Origin: Rhodococcus marinonascens NBRC 14363
GTDB lineage: Bacteria > Actinomycetota > Actinomycetes > Mycobacteriales > Mycobacteriaceae
Length of the DNA stretch: 64,000 nt
Assembly: GCF_001894885.1 (NCBI RefSeq)
Contig: NZ_BCXB01000019.1
Location: 35,146-99,145 of the forward strand
Reading direction: 5' to 3'
The position numbers and the translations under genes were made by a program. This document shows, in pieces, positions 40,897 to 49,785 of the stretch (positions within the stretch are counted from its first letter, which is position 1; each line of letters starts with the position of its first letter). Below the pieces are notes generated by a model, which was not told the DNA's origin, searched no databases, and saw only the letters and a program-made list of their open reading frames with translations.

Positions 40897-41193
40897 CTAT
40901 TTGACGGCGATCACGTCGACCGGGCGAATGTCGGGATCCTTGGCGAGCAGTTCGGCACCGACCTTGCCCAGCGCCTCGGGGATCGGTCCGGTGAGGTGCG
41001 CCTGGCGGCCCTCTTCGTCGGTGAATGTGTCGAAGATGCCGTACGTGGTCTCGCTTAGCTTGAATGCGTACCAGGTGACGGTGCCGCCCTCTTCGGCCGC
41101 CAGGGCACGCCCCTGTTCGAGAAAGGCTGCGAGTTCCTCGCCCTTACCCGGCTTGGCCTCGAGTAGCGCCAGTATTCCTCTGTCGATTGCCAC
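40897..41193 (-). CDS. Antibiotic biosynthesis monooxygenase (ABM) domain protein
   Basis: GTG 41193 has GAGGAGG six bases upstream and gives a 98-residue protein: AIDRGILALLEAKPGKGEELAAFL, TVTWYAFKLSETTYGIFDTF and EEGRQAHLTGPI. This is the small ferredoxin-like ABM fold (YgiN-type), which acts as quinol monooxygenase or stress protein and often works as a dimer. Divergent from the truncated GlxA-type gene. Substrate unknown. Confidence 0.85.
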   Translation of the reverse strand: MAIDRGILALLEAKPGKGEELAAFLEQGRALAAEEGGTVTWYAFKLSETTYGIFDTFTDEEGRQAHLTGPIPEALGKVGAELLAKDPDIRPVDVIAVK

Positions 41194-41297
41194 AATGCCT
41201 CCTCGTGCTCGGTTCCTGAAGTTGTTCACTGATCACGCTATGGGTGCGGTGCCTGAAGTGGAGCGTCGGAAGCGCCACATTTGTTACCGTTTCCGTC

Positions 41298-41585
41298 ATG
41301 AAGGTGGCGGTCTTGACTGTAGACGGCGTGTTCGATTCAGGCCTGAGTGTCGTGCTCGATGTGCTGGCGACGGCTAACGTTCTGTACGAGGGTGCCGACG
41401 TCGGCCAGTCGCCGTTCACGGTCGCTCCCGTCGCGATGGGGCGGTCGGTCCGTACCGGTCACGGACTCGTTCTCGCCACCACGCCGCTGGAAGACATTGC
41501 CGAGTCGCCTGATGTGCTGCTGATGCCGGCCATCGGGGTGAGGACCCCGGCGCAGGTTCTTGTTATCTCACGGTTGATTTCGTGA
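41298..41585 (+). pseudogene. Truncated GlxA-type (DJ-1/PfpI plus AraC) regulator
   Basis: From ATG 41298 the frame reads KVAVLTVDGVFDSGLSVVLDVL, then GADVGQSPFTVAPVAMG and LLMPAIGVRTPAQVL, which is the beginning of the amidase-like sensor domain of GlxA-family AraC regulators (normally about 320 residues). At about 41560 the homology stops abruptly and the frame ends in VISRLIS. The rest, with the AraC DNA-binding domain, is absent. An insertion or deletion cut the gene; IS debris lies 170 bases further on. Confidence 0.75.
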
Positions 41586-41703
41586 TTCTTGGAGGTTCCT
41601 CGTTCCTGATATCTGCCCATCTGAGTGCAGCATAGAAGTAGCCGTCTTGGAAATCAATATGGCGTTTCTCGCGGTCGACGTCGAATCGTAATCGTTTGGT
41701 CAT
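41563..41703 (-). CDS. Orphan 46-residue ORF at the break point
   Basis: A minus-strand frame from ATG 41703 to TAA 41563 encodes a charged peptide (MTKRLRFDVDREKRHIDF, then GYFYAALRWADIRNEEPP). It occupies most of a distinctly AT-richer segment starting where the GlxA gene is cut. No ribosome site is visible. It may be a real small gene on a foreign insert, or the start of a lost longer gene. Confidence 0.25.
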   Translation of the reverse strand: MTKRLRFDVDREKRHIDFQDGYFYAALRWADIRNEEPPRITKSTVR

Positions 41704-41750
41704 TGTTCGTTATCGTTTGACTGTCGGACGCCGGCATCGGGTTGCTTGCG

Positions 41751-41975
41751 TCACTCGCTGATCAGCGACGAGTACACGCCTGCACGGGGCAGGTATCCGC
41801 CGCCCTCGTTCCTCTTGCAGGCCTGCTCGTACGTGGCCAGATGCGCGAGCTTGTCCGCCGGGCTGAAGGTGTGTCGCCGGCGCGGGCCGTCCGATCGCGG
41901 ATGCGAGGAATCCATGCGGGCATTGTTCCCGGCCACAGCCAGGCTGAAAATCGTCATCGTCGGGTTGATCCGCAT
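41751..41975 (-). mobile_element. Transposase N-terminal fragment (IS3-like helper ORF)
   Basis: The frame contains SHPRSDGPRRRHTFSPADKL, then AHLATYEQACKRNEGGGYL and AGVYSSLISE, the helix-turn-helix start I know from an actinobacterial IS family (RRRxFSPxxKLAHLxAYExA..GGAYLRREGLYSSLIxEWR). It stops at TGA immediately after SLISE, where the intact protein continues with WRKLR. The rest of the element is missing. Confidence 0.65.
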
Positions 41976-42088
41976 CTCGCCCTGCAGGCGGAGTTGCTGT
42001 GAACCGATGGACTCAACTCACCCTGACATGCAGGGCTGCGCAGAATGAGGGCATAGTGAAACGGAGAGTAGACGACGAAAGGATCATC

Positions 42089-42595
42089 GTGGATCACAGC
42101 GCTGTGTTGGCCGACGCATTCGGCCGCATCCAGGAGGAGGTGCACGCGACACTGTCCGACCTGCCTGTTGACGCCCTCACCTATCGCGTTGACGAGGACG
42201 GAAATTCCATCGCCTGGCTCGTTTGGCATCTCACTCGCGTACAGGACGATCATGTCGCCGGGGTCGCGGGCACCGAGCAGGTCTGGACTTCGGCCGGCTG
42301 GGAGGAACGCTTCGGCCTTCCCTTCCCGACGAGTGAGATCGGCTATGAGCAGCCTGCCTCGGACGTGCCACTGGTGACATCATCGACCGATCTGCTGCTC
42401 GGCTACTATGACGCAGTCCATGCCCGCACCGTCGAGTATCTACAAACGATCAGCGCGACCGACCTCGATGCCGTTGTGGATGAGAGTTATGATCCTCCAG
42501 TCACTCTCGGTGTGCGCCTTATCAGCGTCGTATCGGACGACCTCCAGCACATCGGGCAGGCGGCGTACATTCGCGGGGTCTATGAGCGGCGCTGA
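42089..42595 (+). CDS. DinB-superfamily (DUF664-like) protein
   Basis: GTG 42089 follows AAAGGA by six bases. The 168-residue helical bundle has the metal-binding histidines of the superfamily: WHLTRVQDDH at about residues 51-60 and DLQHIGQAAYIRG near the end. Actinobacterial members can be mycothiol-dependent transferases, for example in detoxification. No functional neighbour is evident; it converges on the amino-acid dehydrogenase gene. Confidence 0.85.
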   Translation: MDHSAVLADAFGRIQEEVHATLSDLPVDALTYRVDEDGNSIAWLVWHLTRVQDDHVAGVAGTEQVWTSAGWEERFGLPFPTSEIGYEQPASDVPLVTSSTDLLLGYYDAVHARTVEYLQTISATDLDAVVDESYDPPVTLGVRLISVVSDDLQHIGQAAYIRGVYERR

Positions 42596-42608
42596 CCCTC
42601 GCTGACCG

Positions 42609-43835
42609 TCAGACGAGCTGATCGAGCGCGATCTCGAAGGCGGTACCTGCGATTCCGGTCGGTTCCGTCGACCGCGCGTAGCAACGCTCGAGTGCCCTCG
42701 CGATCGTCGTGGAGACGTCACCGAAGATCGACTCGTCGGACACCTCGATGTCACCCTCCATCAACAGTGCGAAGGCGCGAGCCATGCCGCAGTTGGCGAT
42801 GAAGTCGGGGACCACGGACACGCTCTTGTCGGCGTACTCATAAATGGGGCCGTAGAAGATCTCGTTGTCCGCGAAGGGTACGTTGGCCCCGCTCGCCACC
42901 ACTTCGAGACCGCCGGCTATCAATCGATCGACCTGGTCGCGCGTCACGAGTCGTGATGCGGCGCAGGGCAGGAAGATTTCGGCGCCGGAACGCCAGATAG
43001 TTTCGTTGATCTCTTCGAATCGCACCGCGGCGGCATGGTGGAGTTCGTTGCCTTCCTTAGCGAGGAGCAGGTCGCGGATCTGCTCCAGGTCGTAGCCGTC
43101 CGCGTTCGACAGTCCGCCGTTGCGGTCGATGATCCCGACGATGCGGGCGCCCGACTGCGCCAGGTAGTAGGCGGCGGTGGCGCCGACATTGCCCCAACCC
43201 TGCATGATCACTCGCTTGCCGGCGAGTTCGCCGCCGTAGACGCGGTAGTAGTGCCGCACCGATTCGGCGACGCCCCATCCGGTGATGAGATCGGACACTG
43301 TGAACTTGGCCTGAGGGTCGGGTGTGAACCGCGGGTCCTCGACGACCTTCGCCACACCGAGTCGAAGCTGGCCGACCCGTTGCACGCGCTCGCGATCGTT
43401 GGCCGCGAAATGTCCGTTGACGACACCTTCCTGTGGATGCCAGAGTCCGTAGCTCTCGGTGATAGGTACGACCTCGGCCCGTTCGTCGATGTTCAAGTCG
43501 CCGCCGGTGCCGTAGTACGACTTCAGCAGCGGCATCACGGCTTTGAACCAGCGACGCAGCACTTCGTCCTTACGAGGGTCTGCCGGGTCGAAGTCGATGC
43601 CGGACTTCGCGCCGCCGATGGCCGGACCGGAGACGGTGAACTTCACCTCCATGGTCTTCGCGAGCGATTCCACCTCGCGGCGGTCGAGACCACGACGCAT
43701 ACGGGTTCCTCCGCCGGCAGCGCCACCACGCAGCGAGTTGATCACTGTCCATCCACGTGCGGAGGTCTCGGTGTCGTGCCACTCGAAGACGATCTCAGGG
43801 GCCTTCTCTTCGAATCGGGTGAGCAGATTTCTCAT
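42609..43835 (-). CDS. Glu/Leu/Phe/Val dehydrogenase family enzyme
   Basis: ATG 43835 starts the domain directly (MRNLLTRFEEKAPEIVFEWHD). The 408-residue protein has the substrate domain with GGGTRMRRG, KFTVSGPAIGGAKSGIDFDP containing the catalytic lysine, and the NAD fold VIMQGWGNVGATAAYYLAQSG ending in an acidic residue (GIIDRNGG). It deaminates an amino acid to its 2-oxo acid with NAD. The domain opening is shorter than classic GDH, closer to Leu/Phe/Val dehydrogenases. Neighbours (bkd, Lrp, hppD) make a branched-chain or aromatic amino acid plausible. Confidence 0.88.
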   Translation of the reverse strand: MRNLLTRFEEKAPEIVFEWHDTETSARGWTVINSLRGGAAGGGTRMRRGLDRREVESLAKTMEVKFTVSGPAIGGAKSGIDFDPADPRKDEVLRRWFKAVMPLLKSYYGTGGDLNIDERAEVVPITESYGLWHPQEGVVNGHFAANDRERVQRVGQLRLGVAKVVEDPRFTPDPQAKFTVSDLITGWGVAESVRHYYRVYGGELAGKRVIMQGWGNVGATAAYYLAQSGARIVGIIDRNGGLSNADGYDLEQIRDLLLAKEGNELHHAAAVRFEEINETIWRSGAEIFLPCAASRLVTRDQVDRLIAGGLEVVASGANVPFADNEIFYGPIYEYADKSVSVVPDFIANCGMARAFALLMEGDIEVSDESIFGDVSTTIARALERCYARSTEPTGIAGTAFEIALDQLV

Positions 43836-44068
43836 GGCTTCTTTCGGTCTTCGGCTGCCGGGCCCGGGGCGCATGCGGAATCGGTGATTCCCAGAAGTGC
43901 GGAATCGATACTTCCGATCGGCGCCCCGCGCTGTTACGGCGATCACTGTGTCGGTCGCTACTCTGCGCCGCAAGCGGCCAGACGACACGTAGCCACGATG
44001 AGCATCACCGAATGAGAAGTTCGAGGGGCTTCTAGCCGATTTGTTCAGCAGAACCGTTGATCGGGCGG

Positions 44069-44596
44069 CTAATCCGTATTGGGAGCCGTGGCGCGGTAGG
44101 CCGGCGCCTTCGCCGAGCGAGGGCGGTCGAGGGTCCTGAGCAGTGGCATCGACCGGTAGGGGACGACGACTGACAGCACCATCACGCTGGTGGAGCGAGC
44201 GACCACGCTCGACTTGTTCAGGTCGAGCAACGTCTTCTGCAGGTCGAGGTGGGAACGGGCAGCGATGCGGCAGAGAATATCGCCCGAACCAGTGGTAGCG
44301 AAGGCTTCGAGTACACCGGGAATCGATTCGAGTTCGTTCGTCACCGAGTCCAGCGCACCCTGCGCCGTCTCCAGTGTGGCGAAGGCCTGCACGTCAAATC
44401 CTGCGGCGGCAATGTCGAGGCGTGGTCCGTATCCGGAGACCACGCCCGACTGCTCTAGTTTGCGGACCCGTGCCTGAACGGTCGCGCGTGCGACCTTGAT
44501 CTGTCGCGACAGTTCCAGCACACCCGCTTTCGGGTCGGCGTGCATCGCGTGGAGGAGAGCGAAGTCGAGTTCGTCCATTTGCACTGCGTCCTTCAT
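44069..44596 (-). CDS. Lrp/AsnC-family regulator (hppD-linked)
   Basis: ATG 44596 is preferred since the winged helix starts eight residues later; an ATG at 44623 is possible. The 175-residue protein shows MDELDFALLHAMHADPKAGV, ARATVQARVRKLEQSGVVSGYG and a RAM domain (VLEAFATTGSGDILCRIAARSHLDLQ). It is divergent from hppD with about 200 bases between, so it probably senses Tyr, Phe or a keto acid and controls hppD. It also lies directly downstream of nothing else, so self-control is likely. Confidence 0.9.
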   Translation of the reverse strand: MKDAVQMDELDFALLHAMHADPKAGVLELSRQIKVARATVQARVRKLEQSGVVSGYGPRLDIAAAGFDVQAFATLETAQGALDSVTNELESIPGVLEAFATTGSGDILCRIAARSHLDLQKTLLDLNKSSVVARSTSVMVLSVVVPYRSMPLLRTLDRPRSAKAPAYRATAPNTD

Positions 44597-44731
44597 GACC
44601 AGAACCTCTCCATCGGGTTGCAACTAGTCTGACTGTATAAGAAATTCGGCCGATTTACGCTTAGAGATGGCAGTTCGGCTAGCTTTTGCTGGCTTGGTTG
44701 CCTATGTGACCGTCATCGGCTTTCGTAGTGA

Positions 44732-46003
<1,272 letters not shown>

Positions 46004-46145
46004 GCGAGAAGCGGACAGCATCCCAAAGGGGAACCGAGCGTACTTCGATCTGCCGGGCGCCCCGTGGTGGCTGCCTCTAGACGGCTGTCCTGTTTGGCGA
46101 TCGGGCAGCAGGTCCTTACGAAGGTGTCTGGGATATGTTGGCGCC

Positions 46146-46616
46146 ATGACTACCCTCCCGGTCGTCACCGTTCGTTCTCTAGGAACGAAGGCGCGCATCG
46201 CAGGCCTCACCGGCTCGTCGGCGTTCGCAGCGGCGGCATTGGTCCGCACCGCATGGGGCCTCGGTTCGGCATGGCCGCTGCGCAGCCGGGCCGACTTGGC
46301 CGATGCTGTGGTGGGGAGCGACACCATGCCTGATGCTCGAGCCTGCTTCGCCGTTGTTGGACTCGCGGCGGCTGCGGCCGCTTTGGTGGCCGGAGCGGGC
46401 GGGATGGGCAGGGCCGCAACGATGGCGAGGGTCGCCTTGGCCACCGGCGTTGCAGCGCGCGGCGTCGCCGGAGGACGGGCAGCCACCAAGGTCCTCGGTC
46501 TGGAGGAACCTTCACCACGATTCATTCAGTTGGACAACACGGTGTACCGGCCGCTCTGCCTTGGTACGGCCGCAGCCATCCTCACCGCCGCAGTCACGTA
46601 CCCAGCAATCGACTAA
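46146..46616 (+). CDS. DUF3995-like membrane protein
   Basis: The 156-residue protein has four hydrophobic segments (SSAFAAAALVRTAWGLG, FAVVGLAAAAAALVAGAG, ATMARVALATGVAARGVAGG, LGTAAAILTAAVTY) and the WGLGSAWP phrase near residues 38-45 that I associate with DUF3995. It ends with LDNTVYRPLCLGTA, also family-like. Function unknown, probably integral membrane. ATG at 46146; no strong ribosome site precedes it. Confidence 0.75.
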   Translation: MTTLPVVTVRSLGTKARIAGLTGSSAFAAAALVRTAWGLGSAWPLRSRADLADAVVGSDTMPDARACFAVVGLAAAAAALVAGAGGMGRAATMARVALATGVAARGVAGGRAATKVLGLEEPSPRFIQLDNTVYRPLCLGTAAAILTAAVTYPAID

Positions 46617-46965
46617 GCACTCGAAGAAGCTCGCTCGCTCAGCCTCCGATATCCACGAGGGTTGGCAACCGTACGCGAGCGACGCCATCGCCCGCGCCCT
46701 CGTCGACACCACCCGCCGCACCCTGTGGATCAAAGTTGCTGGCACTAGACATCCCCGAGCCACCGACTGCGGGCGTTGGGGTGCGCCGCTTGCCCGCGAT
46801 TCCTAGCAAAAGGAGGATTCCGGCCCCCACGGCCCGGACCGGGGTGCGTGGACGCAACCGAATGAGTCGGTCTTCGACGATGTCGACGAAAACGACCACC
46901 CGTATCATCGGGTTGTCATCCGCGACAGGCCCTACGCAGATTTCACCGATCAGAGGGGCGCATAC
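46617..46965 (+). other. Stretch with possible remnants before the ThiE-like gene
   Basis: In frame 1 up to TAG 46804 the text GWQPYASDAIARALVDTTRR, then LWIKVAGTR reads like the tail of a protein. After the TAG, the same frame stays open into the ThiE-like gene and reads naturally (NESVFDDVDENDHPYHRVVI, RDRPYADFTDQRGAYVKSG), but has no start codon. AAAGGAGG at 46809-46816 is a strong ribosome site with no suitable start after it. A start may have been lost. Confidence 0.35.
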
Positions 46966-47586
46966 GTGAAGTCCGGCATTGGCGCATGGCCTGCGCTGTA
47001 CCGCATCACACCATCCGACATTGCACCGCACCAGTGGGACGAGCTGACGGGGTTGGTGTACGCGTCGGCTGCGCTCCCTTGCATCGTCCAACTCCGGCTT
47101 CCGATGTGGTCGCTGCAGCAGGTCCGGGACATAGCGGAAGTTGTGTCGGCTGGGCCACTGGCTCGGAACATTCATTTGATGATCAATGCCGACATCGCCG
47201 GAGCCCGGGCCATCGACCGGTGTGGGGTGCATCTGAAATCCGCTCAGTTGATGGCCGCCTCCACGCGGCCGCTCCCGGCCGATCGGCCAGTCGCCGCGAG
47301 CTGCCACAACGCTGCGGAGCTCGACCATGCGGCCGCGCTGGGTCTGGACTTCGTGACCCTCTCCCCGGTAGCGCGAACACAATCACACCCCGGCGCCCCA
47401 CCGATGGGTTGGCGCCGATTCCGCGATCTCGTTCGTGCATGCCCGCTTCCGATCTACGCGCTGGGAGGAATGTCGCCGAATCATCTGGCGGTCGCGGTCA
47501 CCCATGGTGCCCACGGTGTCGCAGGTATCCGCGGATTCTGGGCACCACGGTCGCCCGAAGCTCCCTGCGAGACGGGAGAGATCTGA
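46966..47586 (+). CDS. Thiamine-phosphate-synthase/TenI-like TIM-barrel protein
   Basis: The 206-residue protein has the ThiE/TenI text: YRITPSD at the first strand, VQLRLPMW, NIHLMINADIAGARAIDRCGVHLKS, VAASCHNAAELDHAAALGLDFVTLSPV, PMGWRRFRDL and IYALGGMSPNHLAVAVTHGAHGVAGI. The phosphate-binding ALGGM is retained. Such domains occur fused to MutT/Nudix in many bacteria; here they stand alone after a GTG start. No thi genes are nearby, so a TenI-like role rather than thiamine phosphate synthesis is likely. In-frame coding potential continues upstream of the start. Confidence 0.75.
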   Translation: MKSGIGAWPALYRITPSDIAPHQWDELTGLVYASAALPCIVQLRLPMWSLQQVRDIAEVVSAGPLARNIHLMINADIAGARAIDRCGVHLKSAQLMAASTRPLPADRPVAASCHNAAELDHAAALGLDFVTLSPVARTQSHPGAPPMGWRRFRDLVRACPLPIYALGGMSPNHLAVAVTHGAHGVAGIRGFWAPRSPEAPCETGEI

Positions 47587-47641
47587 AACGCGGTGCGAGC
47601 CAGGCACGGCGGGACTCGATCTGCTCAGGAGTCGGCACGGG

Positions 47642-47905
47642 TCAGTCGGCGAGTGCGCCGAGCACGGCGCCGTAATCCTCATCAGCGAGGAGCCCGTCGT
47701 CGAGGGCCCGCCCGACCTGGCTGTTGAATCCGCCCTCCCTGATAGGGGGACGTCGTTGGCATAGGGGAGGGGGTTGGAGGCACCCGGCTTCTCGTATGCC
47801 CGCGCGATCGACTCACGTCGTACCGTGGCGCGGCCGATCTCTCCTGCGGCGTAGCGGGCGGCGATCGCGTATGCGGTTCCCCTGTGCGTGCCTGGTCGAA
47901 CATCG
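47642..47905 (-). pseudogene. Frameshifted C-terminal fragment of an unrecognised gene
   Basis: The minus strand reads RGTAYAIAARYAAGEIGRAT, then ARAYEKPGASNPLPYANDVP up to a run of five Cs; shifting frame there it continues as IREGGFNSQVGRALDDGLL and ADEDYGAVLGALAD to a stop at 47642. Together they make one smooth C-terminus. The frame also joins, at its 5' end, a piece of gcvT (next entry), so the unit is a chimera. I do not recognise the family. Confidence 0.5.
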
Positions 47906-47907
47906 GG

Positions 47908-48081
47908 GGCCGGTCCCTGTATCGCGATCAAGCGCGGTCTCGCAGGATGGTTCTCGATTGTCGTCGAGAAGCTCTCTGCGCGGGCAGCGAGTTCCCGGTA
48001 TTCCGTCGACGCGTTGGCCGCGTTGGCTCACCAACGGCAAGTGCTCGTTGGTGAGCCGGTAAACGACGAGATCGTCGATCC
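47908..48081 (-). pseudogene. Fossil segment of gcvT
   Basis: This segment corresponds to bases 54156-54327 inside the intact gcvT gene, covering the part that encodes DDLVVYRLANEHFLVV through ALIAVQGPA. Conserved landmarks are CGATCAGCGCGGTCTCG-like and ACGACGAGATCGTCGATC strings in the same order and spacing. Several small indels put it out of frame. It is a duplicated piece, either from this gene or from a second gcvT-like gene. Confidence 0.8.
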
Positions 48082-48121
48082 CAGTTGTTGCGGAACTTGA
48101 TTCCCGAATGCCTTGCGTCGG

Positions 48122-48159
48122 ATTGAACACTCGTTTAATATATTGAACATGCGTTTAAT
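48122..48159. promoter_or_regulatory. Tandem 18-base repeats overlapping the TetR start, probable operator
   Basis: ATTGAACACTCGTTTAAT (48122-48139) and ATTGAACATGCGTTTAAT (48142-48159) are spaced by 20 bases, two helical turns. Each has TTGAAC/GTTTAA dyad character. They contain the TetR gene start, so binding would block its transcription and that of the coupled ABC genes. Confidence 0.65.
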
Positions 48160-48865
48160 GGATGACGGCGCCGAGGCCTCGCGGCGTGATATGACAACCC
48201 GCGCCCGGATTCGGGATGCGGCGATCGCGGTGTTCGCCGAGGCCGGATTCACCGCCGGGGTGCGGGCCGTCGCAGCCGCAGCGGGGGTGTCGCCGGGCCT
48301 GGTGAATCACCACTTCGGGTCCAAGGACGGGCTTCGCGCCGAATGCGACACGTACGTTCTCGATGTCATTCGGAGGCAGAAGGCGGAGGCGATCGCCACG
48401 CCCGGTCCCGCCCAGGCAATGCAGGCCCTCGCTGAGATCGAGGAGTACGCCCCGCTCTTCGCGTACATCGCGCGAAGCTTCCAGGCGGGCGGCGGACTCG
48501 GCGAATCCCTCTTCGAGCAAATGGTCGAAGACGCCGAGCAGTACCTCGAAATGGGAGTGGCAGCCGGTCAGGTGCGGCCCAGTCGCGATCCGGCGGCCCG
48601 GGCGCGGTATCTCACCCTCAATAACGTCGGCGCGATGCTGCTCTACCTGCAGATGCGCGCCGACACAGAAACTCCGCTCGACTACCGCAAGGCCCTCCGC
48701 GACCTGGCCACCGACCTGACCTTGCCCGCTCTCGAGATGTACTCGGAGGGGTTGCTGGCCGATTCGTCGATGCTCGACGCCTACCTGTCCACCGAAGAGG
48801 GCGCCGCCGAAGCCGAGGCGGCTACAACAGAACATCCCGACTCCACCACCGAGGAGCAGTCATGA
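48149..48865 (+). CDS. TetR-family repressor of an ABC-type exporter
   Basis: The 238-residue protein (from ATG 48149; ATG 48158 also fits) has an N-terminal helix-turn-helix, [20 protein letters not shown] then [26 protein letters not shown], and a ligand domain. The start sits in the second operator repeat, which suggests a leaderless transcript. The stop overlaps the ATPase start. A long acidic Ala/Glu/Thr tail ([14 protein letters not shown]) is unusual. It probably releases on binding a lipophilic drug. Confidence 0.9.
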   Translation: MRLMDDGAEASRRDMTTRARIRDAAIAVFAEAGFTAGVRAVAAAAGVSPGLVNHHFGSKDGLRAECDTYVLDVIRRQKAEAIATPGPAQAMQALAEIEEYAPLFAYIARSFQAGGGLGESLFEQMVEDAEQYLEMGVAAGQVRPSRDPAARARYLTLNNVGAMLLYLQMRADTETPLDYRKALRDLATDLTLPALEMYSEGLLADSSMLDAYLSTEEGAAEAEAATTEHPDSTTEEQS

Positions 48866-49785
48866 GCCCGATCATCGAAGTGCGCAACCTGGTGAAGACA
48901 TTCGGACGAACCCGGGCGTTGGACCGACTGGACCTCGAAGTCGGCGAGGGCGAGGTACACGGTTTCCTCGGTCCCAATGGCGCCGGCAAGTCAACCACCA
49001 TTCGCGTGCTGCTCGGCAGCCTGCGCGCCGACAGCGGTGAAGTCACTGTGTTCGGACGCGACCCCTGGCGCGATGCCGTCGCGCTGCACCTTGACATGGC
49101 CTATGTTCCAGGCGACGTGACGCTCTGGCCTTCGTTGTCGGGAGGGGAAACCATCGACCTCCTCGGGCGGATGCGTGGTGGGCTCGACGAAGCCCGCCGA
49201 CGCAGCCTGATCGAGCGTTTCGACCTCGATCCTCGGAAGAAGGGCCGGGCGTACTCGAAGGGCAATCGGCAGAAGGTGGCGTTGGTGTCGGCGTTCTCCT
49301 CCAACGCTCGCCTGCTTCTGCTCGACGAGCCGACTTCGGGACTGGATCCGTTGATGGAAAGGGTTTTTCACGAGTGCGTGGCCGAAGCCAGTGACCGTGG
49401 CGTGACGGTGCTGCTGTCCAGTCACATCCTGTCCGAGGTGGAGGCACTTTGTGAGAGGGTCACCATCATCCGGTCCGGGCGAACCGTCGAATCCGGTACG
49501 TTGGCATCGATGCGGCACCTCAGCCGCACGTCGATCAAGGCCGAACTCCTCGGTGACCCAGGCGATCTGAGTTGCATCGAGGGTGTGGCAGATATTCATC
49601 TGGACGGGTCGGCGCTCAATTGCCAGGTCGACGGCGCACATCTCGGCGAGCTCATTCGCGTGCTCGGCGAAATCGGCGTGCGTAGTCTCGTCAGTCAACC
49701 GCCTACCCTCGAGGAACTCTTCCTGAGGCACTACGAGATCGATGACGCCACGACGTCAGACAAGGCGGAGAGGGTTCGGGTATGA
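48862..49785 (+). CDS. ABC-2-type exporter ATP-binding protein
   Basis: The 307-residue ATPase has Walker [13 protein letters not shown], signature [15 protein letters not shown] (an YSKGN variant common in drug exporters), Walker [16 protein letters not shown] and switch [17 protein letters not shown]-terminal regulatory piece ([16 protein letters not shown]) is typical of DrrA/CcmA-type exporters. Overlaps TetR and permease genes by four bases on each side. Confidence 0.94.
   Translation: MSPIIEVRNLVKTFGRTRALDRLDLEVGEGEVHGFLGPNGAGKSTTIRVLLGSLRADSGEVTVFGRDPWRDAVALHLDMAYVPGDVTLWPSLSGGETIDLLGRMRGGLDEARRRSLIERFDLDPRKKGRAYSKGNRQKVALVSAFSSNARLLLLDEPTSGLDPLMERVFHECVAEASDRGVTVLLSSHILSEVEALCERVTIIRSGRTVESGTLASMRHLSRTSIKAELLGDPGDLSCIEGVADIHLDGSALNCQVDGAHLGELIRVLGEIGVRSLVSQPPTLEELFLRHYEIDDATTSDKAERVRV

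Noticed and set aside
42609..43988. Longer start for the amino-acid dehydrogenase at 43988
   Set aside because: The extra 51 residues are Arg-rich and unlike the family; ATG 43835 begins at the conserved domain.
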